From: Celoporthe dispersa
Taxonomy: Eukaryota; Ascomycota; Sordariomycetes; Diaporthales; Cryphonectriaceae
Direction: 5' to 3'
DNA: 64,000 bases
Assembly: GCA_016584495.1 (NCBI GenBank)
Contig: WAID01000011.1
Span: 434,001-498,000, forward strand
The notes below the pieces were generated by a model. That model worked only from the letters and a program-made list of their open reading frames with translations. It did no database searches and had not been told where the DNA came from. The translations under genes and the position numbers were made by a program. Positions 1-10,543 of this stretch are shown piece after piece (the first letter of the stretch is position 1; each line of letters starts with the position of its first letter).

Positions 1-708
1 CAGAATTGGAGGCCCTGGGGCAGGGGTTGTCTGTGCCTGCCTTCCATGAATGCACGCATGCATCATACTAACAGCAGCACTTGGACGTTTGCATAGGGGC
101 CTGTTAGGGGGTTTGACCTGGGGCCTACAGGGCTGCCCAAGGCCTAAGATACACACTACTGGCATACATAGCGGCCCTCAATGTAACCAGGCTGGAATCC
201 ATTAGCCAGAAACAACAAACTTGTTATATCACGACGAACATCACAAGCGCAAGAGACAAAACACACACTCAGGAGACATATCTTCATGTTTTGTTCTATG
301 TGCCAGTGTGCCTCTTGCACCCGATCCTATGTTCTCTCCCTCTCTACTGTTCCATCTGTCCAATGACCCATGTTTGTGAATTGGTATCTCTCCCCCACCC
401 TTTAACCGGAACTCCTGCTCATGCGCAAAAAACGGAAACACTGCAGATAAAAAGGTATGGAATGGGCCCCGCGTGGGGATGCATCCATACTTAAAAAAAG
501 AAGTGAAAAGAAGAATTTTTTCCCTGGATCAGGTCATCGTCTAGGCCTCCGCCTCAGCCATGGCGCGTTTGTACCTCGTGCAGGACGAGGCAGGAGAAGA
601 CGACAACGAGATCGAGGCTGTCGGGGACGGAGCACCGGTGCTCGTGCCGCCCACAGCATCACCACCACCACTGCTCACGACCGAGCCGTTCCCGCCAGGC
701 GGAGCAGC
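1..708. other. 3' flank of the GH55 gene, no gene seen
   Basis: Downstream flank of the minus-strand GH55 gene. Only short open frames with no recognisable protein sequence are present. Long plus-strand frames that begin here and run into the next 2 kb are antisense shadows of the GC-rich GH55 coding sequence. Confidence 0.6.
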
Positions 709-3055
709 CTATGCCGAGCTGGCAAAGTACGACAGCGTGGCGCAGTAGGTATTGCGGTTGTCGCTGTCGAGGGCCTTGCTCTCGCCGTCGACGGTCAGCA
801 TGTTGACGGCCGCCTTGGTCGACAGGCCAAAGATGTGCGCGGCGCTCTTCTCGATGGACACCATGTTCTGCTGGCACGCCTCGCCCTCGAGGCAGGTCTG
901 GTCGTAGTTGTCAAAGAACGAGTACAGGCCCGCGCCGTAGACAAAGACGTCGTCCGAGTTGACGATGCGGAGGCCCCACGTGCGAGCGCAGTTGGCCTCG
1001 GTGCACGACGCAAAGGACGGGTCGTTGTACGTGGCGTTGCTGGGGAAAGGGGTGGTGGCGTTGGGGTTGCCCTGCATGTAGGCCGTCTCGGTCTGGATCA
1101 GCGACATGTAGATGGCGCTGGCGTTGTTGACCTGGTAGTTGTACAGCTGCGAGTGCTCGGCGGCGGTGCCGTACATCCAGACGGGGCCGGACGACTCGAC
1201 CAGCACGCCGCGGCCGTTGTAGATGTCGATCTGCTGCGAGTCGGCGCCCAGCTCGAGGTCGTGGTCCGCCACCCAGAACCACGTGTTCTCCAGGTACACG
1301 TTGGACGCCGACTCGGTGATGTGCATGAGCATGAAGGCGCCCTCGCACGCCGCATTGGCGCTGTGCGTCACGTTGGGGTTCTTGGCGCACTGCGCGGACA
1401 GGAGCTCGGTGCCGGCCGAGCCGCCGATGCGCGCGTGGACGTCCCACATGCCGGCTGCGCCGTTGGACGAGCCCTTCATGTTCCACTCGATCATGATGGC
1501 GCCAGGGGCGGCGCCCAGGGTCTCGAAGACCATGTCGGACATCTCGACCGCCCCCTCGTCGCCGGGCTCGCCCACCTGGAACACGGGCTTGGGGCTGCTC
1601 ACGTCGCTGAAGGCCGTGCCCTTGGCCATGATCATGGGCCACACCTCGCCCGTCATCTTGATGTTCTTGGTGCCGGGGACCTTGATGGTGTCGGTGACGA
1701 CGTACGCGCCGTGGTCGAAGAAGATGACCTGGCCGTCGGTGGCGTTGTTGAGGATGGCCTGGATCGCGGCCGTGTCGTCGGTGGAGCCGTCGCCCTTGGC
1801 GCCGTTGGCCTTGACGGACACGAAGCTCGAGGCGTCGAGGGTCTCGTACTGGGGCTTGCTGCGGGTGAAGACGGTGCCGTCTGCGTTGAGGGAGGGAGGA
1901 GGGCTTGGTGGTGTTGGAGGCGATGGCCTTCTGGACGGCGATGCCGCTGCCGCTCTGGTACGAGTTGCCCTGCACGAAGTTGCTGACGACCTGGTTGCCC
2001 GCGAGGATGGTCGAGCCGGACATGGCGTCCTTGATGGCGATGTCGACGTTGGTGGACATGTCGACGTTGTCGATGATCAGGGTGCCGTTGGTGCTGGACT
2101 CGGTGGTCAGGTACGAGGTGTTGACGCCGAGCTGGGTGTTGCTGATCTTGGAGTCCAGGAACAGGACGGAGCCGACGGTCTGGGACGAGGCGCCGTTGGC
2201 CATGTCCAGGCCGACCGTGCAGCTGTCGATGGTGACATCCTTGAGGGTCCAGGCCCAGTTCCAGTTCATGTAGATGGCCGTCTGGCAGCCGCTGAAGGTC
2301 AGGTTGCGGGTGGTGAACTGCTGGTTGCCCAGGAAGGCGCCGATGCCGCCGCCGTTGAAGGTCAGGTCGCTCATGAAGCCGCCGGAGCCGTTGTCCATGA
2401 AGATGCCCTTCTGCATGTTGGTCGTGCCGCCGTCGGTGCGCATGGTGAAGACGATGTTCTGCAGCGAGGTGGCCTGGGCGACCTGCCAGTGGATGCAGGC
2501 ACCCTCCGTGACCGGCTGCGCGGTGATGTCGATCTCGAAGTTGCGCACCTGGCGGAAGAAGTTGTTCTGGTTGACCCACCAGTTGGCGCCGTCATCCTCG
2601 TACGGGTCAGAGTCGATCACGGCCATGCCCGAGAAGGCGGCAGACGCCTTGAGGGTGGGCGGGTCGGTGGCGTCGCCGACGAGCTGGGTGAAGTAGTACT
2701 GGATGACGGGCGTGCTGACGAGGTAGGTACCGGCGGGGAAATAGACCACAGCCGGCGTGACGGTCGAGGACTGGCAGTCCTTGCCGCACCTACCACCGGC
2801 TGAGATGGCCGCGTTGATGGCCGCAGTGTCATCGGTGGTCCCGTCACCCACGGCGCCGTAGTCCTTGACGTTGCGGTAGATGGTGTAGCTCGAGTTGCCC
2901 TGGAAGGGAGAGGAGCCCAGGCCCTGGGACAGGACGGTGGGCAGCCAGTAGCCCGAGGAGGATGAGGAGGAGGAGGTGGTGGTGGCCTGGGGAGCTGGTG
3001 CCGCCAGAGCAGGCAGGGCCAGCAGCAGGCACGAAGCGAGCCTGTTGAAGATCAT
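709..3055 (-). CDS. secreted GH55 exo-beta-1,3-glucanase (one-base frameshift in the middle)
   Basis: Predicted extracellular glucan 1,3-beta-glucosidase of family GH55, releasing glucose from fungal or callose-type beta-1,3-glucan. The start at 3055 opens a clear signal peptide (residues 1-18, core LLLALPALA), then a Thr/Ser-rich linker. Two similar half-domains follow, each opening with the pectate-lyase-3 type motif: YGAVGDGTTDD near residues 67-77 and GAKGDGSTDD near 417-426. This matches the tandem beta-helix architecture of GH55. The gene is one exon of 2347 bases, about 781 aa if repaired, close to the family norm of 750-800. The frame is broken once: at 1888-1903 (plus strand GAGGGAGGGAGGAGGG) one extra base moves the reading frame. 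Conserved sequence is in one frame before it (...ASNTTKP) and another after it (NADGTVFTRSKPQYE). No GT..AG intron fits. Sequencing error or a recent lesion are both possible. Confidence 0.88.
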
Positions 3056-5348
3056 CTTGGGAAATGTAGCACAGCTACTTTTTGATGTCCTCTTTTCGTA
3101 TTTGTTGCTGTGATTTTCTCTAAGAATGGTGGTGGTGTATCAAGTCTGGAAACGTTGTCCTATTAGTAAAGAATAGGCAAAGAAGAAAGGATAAGAGAGA
3201 CCCAAAAAAAATATTAAGAGAGACGCCAAGGTAATTCTGTCAAAGACCCTAAGAGGTTGTGTTGCCTTGCTTCCTGGAAGCACAGAGCTATATGTGGTAG
3301 GGAAAGAGGGGGGGGGGGGGCAGAGGGCAGAAAAGAAGACCGTGACGGTCTAGAGTGAGGGTAGTTTTTATGAGGTTGTGAGGTGCACAATAGGCATTAT
3401 TCTTTTGAAAGTGATGGTGAATCGAGGATGTGAGTGACAAGGGGAGCCGAGCCAGTGACAACAACACAAAGCACACAGCAAACAAAGTGGGTACCACCAG
3501 ATACCATAGAACAACTTGCTGCTGTTGTTCTCGTCGAGGTTCTTTTTCCCTCACGGCTGAAACAGACAATAGGAGGAGACCTGCTCGCTGCCCGAACAAT
3601 GAATGGCCATCACCCATGCAGCCAGAGGCAAGCCCATCCATTGTTGTTGCTGTCTTCTGACACATACTGAAGAATGCAAGAAAAGGTAAACGGGACTATG
3701 TTACTCACAATGTCGAGGCTAGGAATGACGGCACGGAGGGGAAAGAAAAAAAAATGATGCAGTCTACTGCTGTTTCCAAGTTCTTGGGATGAGTCAACCG
3801 GTCGAGGCCAACGAGGCTGGTGGTACTGGTTAGAGGAGGAGGAAGGGGAGGGCGAAGGGTTCACGGCCAGGCTGGACGGAAAGAATGAATGAAAGGTTGA
3901 CTCTCAGAGCTGCCCTGAAGAAGAAAGAAAGAGAAAGAAAGAATGCTTGACAGAACGGAAGATGAAGGAGACGTCTGGCACGGAATGGAAGAGGCGAGAA
4001 AGAAAATGGCCAGGTAGAAGTAGATGTAGAAGTAGAGAGAGAGAGCAAAACCTGGTGTTTTGATATGGGTACGTACCGTGGTACTGCAGTACTACCTAGT
4101 TCTTGGTGTGCTAGCAGGTTTACCGTTACAGGGGATCCCGTCCATGGTCGATAGGCGCCACAGGGGGTCAAGGCACTATGGCACATCAGTACTAGTGCGG
4201 TAGTATGCAGGTACCGCGCGCGACACCGCAGAGCTCACCGTGGCCAGTCAACTACCAAACAACCTCGGGTCCTCCTACCCACCAGCTTTTTTTTTCTTCT
4301 TCTTTTTCTCTGCCCCTTCCAAGGTTTAGTCGCTGCCATAAAGCCTCCCACGCTCCACCCTGTCCTTCTTGCTCTGATCCTAGAACCCTGTCTTTTATAT
4401 TCTCTTCTCTTATTTTCTCTTGTTTTTATTCTTGTTTCGGGCCAGTGTTTCCCTCTTAGACAGCACGGACAGTCAAGTCAATCCCCCCCCCGCGACGACC
4501 CCCCTCGACCTCGAGCCTTCCATATATGCATAACATTCCAATGTCGACTGCTGCGCCTCGCCCAAGTGTTGAGGCTTCTCTGGAGACCTAGGCTACTACC
4601 TGGTCCCTGATCCGCTGGGCGTGGCACTGTTGGCCCGCGAGTCTCGTCCGCCAGCGCTCATGGTCGCCAGTGTGCTGCTCTCGGTGATTCGGGCGGCCAG
4701 AGAGGCAGTCCAGAGCCGTGTGAACAGGACCCAGAGGGGCCAGGCCTGTCCCCCTGCCGGCTACTGTCGAGGACGAGAGACCTCGGGAGTTCTCTGCAGC
4801 ACGACATTGGACAGACGATGCATGACGGATCGCCAGAGCCCCCATAGCGATCAGTGGCGGGAGTCTAAAGTTGGGACGGGCAGGGGAGGGGGCAGGCGGT
4901 GGAGGTTGAGCGCTGGACCCCTCGACGGGGGGGGCGTCTTCCTGTCGAATCGTTCACGGCGTGCCAGGGCGCTGATGTTTCGAGCCACCTCGCTAACCGC
5001 GAACGGCAAGGCACCCGGGGGGTTGCATTTTCCCCTGAGGAGTGCAAGAGGCAAAGAGAAGATCTCTTCCCTCTGGTTCCCTCCGCGCCTCTGTCTCCTG
5101 ACACCAGTGCCACGGCAGTGCTATGTACAGGTCGTCCACCCCTGGATGGTGGCAGCTCACTTAAGCATATGCTGCCTGGTCTGCCAGTTTATTGCCGGTC
5201 AATATCCACCGCTGCTGTGTTAGCGCCTCGACGGGATGGCAAGATAGGCTCGAGGATCTGGTTCAGGCAGAGATGTTCTGAAACATTTGTCCCGGCCAGG
5301 GGGGCACAGCGCGCATTTAGCGCCCGTCGGACAGTTTTTAGCCGTCTC

Positions 5349-5350
<2 letters not shown>

Positions 5351-5399
<49 letters not shown>
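5351..5399. repeat. (GT)n microsatellite
   Basis: About 24 uninterrupted GT dinucleotides, the longest simple repeat in the window, in gene-poor DNA. Such alternating purine-pyrimidine tracts can form Z-DNA and are usually length-polymorphic between strains. Confidence 0.97.
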
Positions 5400-5400
<1 letters not shown>

Positions 5401-7098
5401 CTGGGTGCCTCGTGCATCCAGAACGCCCTTGTGGACTGCTGCGCGGGTGTGTGGGCGGGGGTTGGAAATGAGGACTCGTCGAAACAAGTGTCAATGCTTT
5501 CGTTGTCTTCCTCCTGATCTGGCTTCCTGGAGGAGCTGCCCTGTCGGTTTCCGGAATCAAGAGGCAGATCGTCCTGTTTGGTGGCAGTCTGGCTGCAGCC
5601 CGCATGTTTCAAACACGGGACCCCACCCAACCTCCCACGACCCAGGATCGATTCGACGACGTCGTTCAGACGGGACTGAGGATCGAAACGCTGTCAACCA
5701 GGCCGAGTCATAAAGCGGATAGCTATTCATGCGGTGACAACAACAACATCACGCCAGCCAACCAGCCAGCCAGCATCTCGCCGCTCGCTACTCACTCCCT
5801 TGTCCACTTTCAACCCCCCCCCCCTCCCCCGGCCCCCCTTTTTGTTTTGTTCTTTGCCACCGGCCCAGTCTCCTCGAGGGTTCTCAGATGTGTCTGGCAA
5901 GCACATGCGTTTAGTCTCGAGAGGCATCCCTCGGATCCGTGCTGCACAACATACCCTTTACCACTCTAGTTCAGTATATACAGCACTACTGTATGTACAC
6001 ACCCAGGCTTCGCGGGATGATGTATCCGCTGCGCAACATTGCCCATCCTAGGGGGTTATGTATGTAACTAATGCCTGCTCTGCGCTGCTCTCCCGGGTCT
6101 CAAAAGCGCCAGAGCTATTTTCGCTAGACGGATCATCCTCCTGGGACCTTCTCGAGCATTCCATCTAGACGCCCACAGACCCCTCCTCCTGCCCAGAGGA
6201 GTCACTGAGCTGCAAGGCCAGGGCTCAGGCCCCGTCGCATGATTGCCACTGGGGTCCAGACTTGTCCCGCTCATCTCTGCCGCTGCGGCTGTTCCTGAAT
6301 TAGCTCAGGATCTCTGCAGTAATGCCATGCCGTGGCCAGAACCAGCGGAGAGACCACAACCTCCTTGACTATTGCCATGACGATCAATGGTACCTCTACA
6401 GGTCCCTGATGGTCTACTTCTACTATAGCCCTTGGCAACAATGTACGGCTTGTGTGCAGCGCTTGGGGCCCTGATACCAGTCCGAGGACCAGATTTGACG
6501 CCTGTCGGAACCGCGATATCTAGTCGCTGCAAGTGCAACCGTGACGAAGAACGCTTCGGAAGGTTTAGACGGGCTCTGCCCTCGTCGATGGCTCTGGGAG
6601 AATACACTTCCAGATCAGCACGCGAGGCTGTCGTGGCCCGGTCGAAGTTGTTGGGCCGGCTGCTGTGGCATGGAAGAGGATTCTTGTAAGAAGGTGTCCT
6701 GGGCGGCCTGTATTTCGGGCGGGCATCGGGTGCGGGCCGTCTGATTGTTGACGTGCAGGTGGTGGCGGCGCCCTTCTTCCTCGCGGCTGGCCGTGTTTGA
6801 TGGCTTCAAGAGAGGGACGGCGTGGGCTGTAACCCGGACGGAGCTGGTGAGACGCTGGGCCTGTTGCTCCATGTTTGCGTGTCAGGTGCATGGCAAACAT
6901 CGTCGCCGTCATGATCCGCCTATACAGTACATTCCAAAATATGGTTTGACCGACGTGACATGTGGTGCACATCATGAGGCATGAAACAAAGAAAAAAGAA
7001 ACATATTACTATTCTCAAGAAAAAGAGAAGAAAAATCACTAATGCTACCTAGCTCACAATATCGCTATGTTACCCGAGATCTTCGACAATCTTCACGA

Positions 7099-7117
7099 AC
7101 ACACACACACACACACA
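7099..7117. repeat. (AC)n microsatellite
   Basis: A short run of AC dinucleotides downstream of the 624-aa repeat-protein gene. Confidence 0.9.
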
Positions 7118-7255
7118 TTTTGCAGTCCCCAATCACAAACCACTCATTGACCCTTATTCCGCTGCTAATCAGATTCAGAGTTCCAGGCCCAAGATTCAGG
7201 CAAGGCACCAAGCTGAAGGGATACGATGCATGCACCGCAGCTCACACACCTGCCC

Positions 7256-9130
7256 CTACGAGGCAGCCTTGAAAGTGGCGTCCTTGTTGAAATAGTGGCT
7301 GATGTCGTTATCGGCACCACACTGCTGGCACGTGTGCACAACCCGGGAAGGGTTTAGGCCCGACCCGGACAGGCTGCCCGAGGGGAAAGCCCCGGGCATC
7401 GACGAGGTCTTGTGCTCAGGCTGGACGCCAGTGCCCGCCGCGTGGACACCGCTGCTGCCCTGGCCGAGGGCCCGGTCGGCAATCTCCTCAGACTTGTCAG
7501 AGCGGGGGTTCTGGTCGTGCTCCTTGCCCTGGCCGTAGTAGGCTGCTGTGCCGGCAACACCTGCGCCGCCGAGAGCAGCAGCGCCGTCCGCGGCGGTGGT
7601 GCTGTCGTACCTGGAGCGGTCGTCACCGCCCGCGGCAGCCGAGCTGGGCGACTGCTTGTTCCACGCCTGCTGTGCAGCCAGCTGGGCGGGCTGGGACGCG
7701 GTCGTGGCGGCCGAGGCCGACGAGGGCTTGTCGTCGTCCTTGCGGTGACGATACTTCTCCTCGGCCGCGACGGCCCCGGCACCGGCGCCAACACCCGCCG
7801 CAGCGTACAGGCCCTGCCTGTCGCGGTCGTCGCCAGACCTGGGCGCACCGTAGCCGCTACCGACCGCCTGCTGCTGAGAGAGACCGCTGGCTGTTGTCTG
7901 GGGCCCGACGGTCGCGGCGTTGGAAGAGCTCACGGGAGGAGGGGCAGATCCGGCCGCGCGGGGGATCTTGTGCTGCGAAGAAGGGTCCTCGGGGCTTCCT
8001 GCGCCGACGACAGTGTTGTGGACACCTCCGCCGGCCGCGGGCGCAGCAGCCTGCCGTGCGGCATAGGTGGACGTGCCAGTCGTCGCGGCGGGCTGGCCCT
8101 CACGCGCGTGCTTGTTGTCACCGTCGTTGTCGTGCTTCTTGGAGGCGTAGTAGCCTGCTCCGGCGAGACCTGCGGCACCTGCACCGGCGGCGAGGAGCTC
8201 CTCGTCTCTGCGGCGGTCCTTCTCGCCACCGAGGCCGGCCGGGCTGGTCTTTAGGTCACGCTGTGTCGAGGTGGGACTGGTGGTTGTCGTGGCAGTGGTG
8301 GCGGTGTTGGTGTTGGTGGTGGGACGGTCCTCAGGGCGAGCCTTGTCCTCGTTATGCTTCTTGGACGCATAATATCCAGCACCCGCCAGGCCAGCGGCGC
8401 CCGCACCGCCCGCGAGGAGCTCTTCCTCCCTCCGGCGGCTCTTGTCATCACCGGCGCCAGCAGCCTTGTTCTCCTGCAGCGGGAAGCTGCGGCCGCTCTG
8501 GTTGCCATAATAACCCTGGTCTGCAGCAGCGCCAGGAGCAGCCTGGGCAGGGTCGCCGGCGACGCCACCAGAATTTGCGGTGGGCTCCTGCTCGGGCCTC
8601 TCGTCGTCCTTGTTGTACCTGGACGCAAGATACGCTGCACCTGCTCCGGCGCCAGCACCCGCGGCGAGATCCCGCTTGTTGATGTCGTCCTTGCTGCTGT
8701 CTTGGTCGTGGGTGGCCTGGCGCGAGCGGTCCGGAAGGGTCTGGTGCGTGGTGGTGGTGCCGGTGGTGCTGCCCGGCACATCCTGGGTGCTGCTTCGGTT
8801 CTTGGACGCCAGGTAAGCCGCTCCAGCTCCAGCTCCCATGGCACCGACGGCGACGCCAGAGTCCCGCTGGTAGTTGTGAGATGTGTCCTGGGCGGTGATG
8901 CCGCCGTCGCGGTCGCTGCTGTGCTGCGCTTCGCCCTCGCGCGGAGGCAGGTCACCCCAGTAGGGATAGTTGCCCGCAGCGCTGGTGGCCTTCTTGGCAT
9001 CGATCTCGGGGTCGTGCTCCTCGCTGGTCTTGGTGTTGTGCGTGTTGCTCGAGCCGGACGTCTTGGGCTTATCGGCGTCGTGGTGGTGGCCCGAGAGGGC
9101 GTCCTTGATCTTTTCTCCTATGCCGCTCAT
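7256..9130 (-). CDS. 624-aa low-complexity protein with Gly/Ala-rich zipper repeats
   Basis: Single-exon gene; function unknown. The N-terminus (MSGIGEKIKDALSGHHHD) is a short amphipathic segment. The body alternates charged, disordered linkers with six short hydrophobic Gly/Ala segments near residues 92-110, 155-171, 236-257, 310-332, 439-460 and 514-533. Most end in a tyrosine-containing AAYLAS, GYYASKK or AAYYG signature followed by charged residues. These segments resemble glycine-zipper motifs that pack as membrane-associated helices. The C-terminus (about 596-624) carries one CxxC pair followed by GADNDISHYF, possibly half of a metal site; I recall a similar tail on other uncharacterised fungal proteins. 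The hydrophilic linkers and a TATA box upstream suggest an inducible, perhaps stress or desiccation related protein, which is inference only. Confidence 0.82.
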   Translation of the reverse strand: MSGIGEKIKDALSGHHHDADKPKTSGSSNTHNTKTSEEHDPEIDAKKATSAAGNYPYWGDLPPREGEAQHSSDRDGGITAQDTSHNYQRDSGVAVGAMGAGAGAAYLASKNRSSTQDVPGSTTGTTTTHQTLPDRSRQATHDQDSSKDDINKRDLAAGAGAGAGAAYLASRYNKDDERPEQEPTANSGGVAGDPAQAAPGAAADQGYYGNQSGRSFPLQENKAAGAGDDKSRRREEELLAGGAGAAGLAGAGYYASKKHNEDKARPEDRPTTNTNTATTATTTTSPTSTQRDLKTSPAGLGGEKDRRRDEELLAAGAGAAGLAGAGYYASKKHDNDGDNKHAREGQPAATTGTSTYAARQAAAPAAGGGVHNTVVGAGSPEDPSSQHKIPRAAGSAPPPVSSSNAATVGPQTTASGLSQQQAVGSGYGAPRSGDDRDRQGLYAAAGVGAGAGAVAAEEKYRHRKDDDKPSSASAATTASQPAQLAAQQAWNKQSPSSAAAGGDDRSRYDSTTAADGAAALGGAGVAGTAAYYGQGKEHDQNPRSDKSEEIADRALGQGSSGVHAAGTGVQPEHKTSSMPGAFPSGSLSGSGLNPSRVVHTCQQCGADNDISHYFNKDATFKAAS

Positions 9131-10186
9131 CTTGACTGGATGTTTGGGTGGGTGTGTGGGTGTGTGTGGGTGTGTGTGTGGAGGAGATGAATAAGATGGC
9201 GAGGATTTTGAGGCAGCGAGATGAGATCCTGACTTTCTCTTCTCTGATAGATAATTTATATAAAGGTAGTGTCTCTATGGTGGGCAGTCCTGACGAGGAG
9301 GCCTCTGGAGGATACATCAGCCCTTTTTAACAGCGGAATTACTACTCATCTCTTACGTACAACACGCCTCCGCGACAAACAACAACGTCAGGCAAGGCCC
9401 GTGACATCACACCCACATCACACCCAGCTCGATCACGAACCACCACCTCCTCCTCCTCCAGCGCTAGATCCCAGTTTCCCATAGCTCCCACTATCCCAGG
9501 CGCGGGCGCTGTCTGTTCACAGGTCATGCCTCGAAACAGAAGACAGTGAGACAGAATCGATGACGCTTGGCGCGAGCCACCCCCCTCCAAACAAAAGACA
9601 AGAAAGAGGGCTGGAACTAAAAGGCTTAGTTAGTTTGGTTCTCTTGGTGCGGATCGTCCACTTTTTAGGCCTGTCCCCATTCTGCGGGAGAGACTATTGT
9701 TTAGCGCTATAGGTGATGTAAGAGGACGACGAGGAGGAGGAGGAGGAGGAAAAGGGTGATGGGTCAAGCTTTGGGACTAACATTGACGACGTATGCATTC
9801 CTCCTTTTTTTTTTTTTTTTTCTGGAGAGAGGGGAAAAAAACCTGCTTGAGATGGTGCTGTACTGCTGCTGGAAGAGGAGCTGGAGGGATGCTGGTGCGT
9901 GTTTGTCTGTTTCTTCAGCTGCCGTGCACGCATGGTTTTACCTTGGGGGGTCAGGATCTTCAGCCTTCTTCAGCTGGGTGTGTGGGCTTGTGCCCGTTTT
10001 GAGCAAGGCCTGACAACACAAGGCCATCGTGACACGTCGATATAATGATGATCGTGTGTAAAATTATGTCATCGTGTAGGATAAATAGATTCATCATGAC
10101 GAGGAATGCTGTCTCTCCATGGACCATGCCCAGTGCCAAGTCAACAGTCGTAATCCAGGCTGGTATTGAGGTGATATAATTATTTA
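9131..10186. other. intergenic, promoter of the repeat-protein gene
   Basis: Holds GT-rich sequence next to the ATG (9149-9180), the TATA element, a GGA trinucleotide tract at 9731-9750 and a long T-run at 9804-9822. No credible coding sequence. Confidence 0.55.
9255..9264 (-). promoter_or_regulatory. TATA box of the 624-aa repeat-protein gene
   Basis: TTTATATAAA, a palindromic TATA element about 125 bp upstream of the ATG at 9130, at a distance fitting a core promoter with a leader of roughly 90 bases. Most other genes in the window lack such a clear element. Confidence 0.5.
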
Positions 10187-10543
10187 CTACTGCCCATCAT
10201 CTTCAGCCTCCTTCCCCTCCTCTTTCTTGGGCGGAAACTTCAGATCCCCCCTCGCGTCCGGCCCCCATCCTCCATACCCAGCACCCGTGGCCAGCCCACC
10301 AAGCCCGCTCACAGGCCCAGCAGTGATGGTCCCGGCACTCCTGTTGCCGCCGACACCCGGCCGGTCCTCAGACCACCGGCCCAGCTCGTCCCTGGTCATG
10401 CCCGTGTACTTCTTGAGGTCCTCGTCCGAGATCGTCTTGTCGGTCCCGCGCTTGGCGTCGACGTAGCGACGGTAGAGCGACTTCTTGGGGGCTGCGTCCT
10501 GGCCGCTGGGCGCGGCGGGCCCGCTGGACGATTGGGATTCCAT
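10187..10543 (-). CDS. 118-aa hydrophilic conserved-type protein of unknown function
   Basis: A single-exon small protein that I do not recognise. It is rich in Gly, Asp, Glu and Lys, has no signal peptide and no membrane segment. A basic helix-like stretch (SLYRRYVDAKRG, about residues 22-33) precedes an acidic one containing DEDLKKYTGMTRDEL (about 40-54), followed by a Gly-rich tail and a charged C-terminus. Codon bias matches neighbouring real genes, and the frame ends in a clean stop, so I treat it as real. It lies in the same orientation as the downstream 624-aa repeat-protein gene and also has a TATA element. Confidence 0.72.
   Translation of the reverse strand: MESQSSSGPAAPSGQDAAPKKSLYRRYVDAKRGTDKTISDEDLKKYTGMTRDELGRWSEDRPGVGGNRSAGTITAGPVSGLGGLATGAGYGGWGPDARGDLKFPPKKEEGKEAEDDGQ

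Larger units (their letters stand above)
3056..7255. other. 4.2 kb stretch without a credible gene
   Basis: Upstream region of the GH55 gene (minus) and downstream of the Gly/Ala-repeat gene (minus). It contains G- and C-runs, pyrimidine-rich tracts on the plus strand near 4290-4450 and 5810-5860 of the kind seen in fungal promoters and 5' leaders, a (GT)n microsatellite at 5351-5399 and an (AC)n tract at 7099-7117. The longest open frame (4621-5223, plus) starts with GTG and shows no family signature. A non-coding transcript or a poorly conserved spliced gene cannot be excluded. Confidence 0.5.

Noticed and set aside
457..2803. Long plus-strand open frames (509 and 526 codons) opposite GH55
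   Set aside because: They are antisense shadows caused by strong GC bias at third codon positions; their sequence is Val/Gly/Arg-rich without domains, and the minus strand has clear GH55 motifs.
4621..5223. 200-codon plus-strand frame in the empty region
   Set aside because: Starts with GTG, has no recognisable motif and no coherent codon bias.
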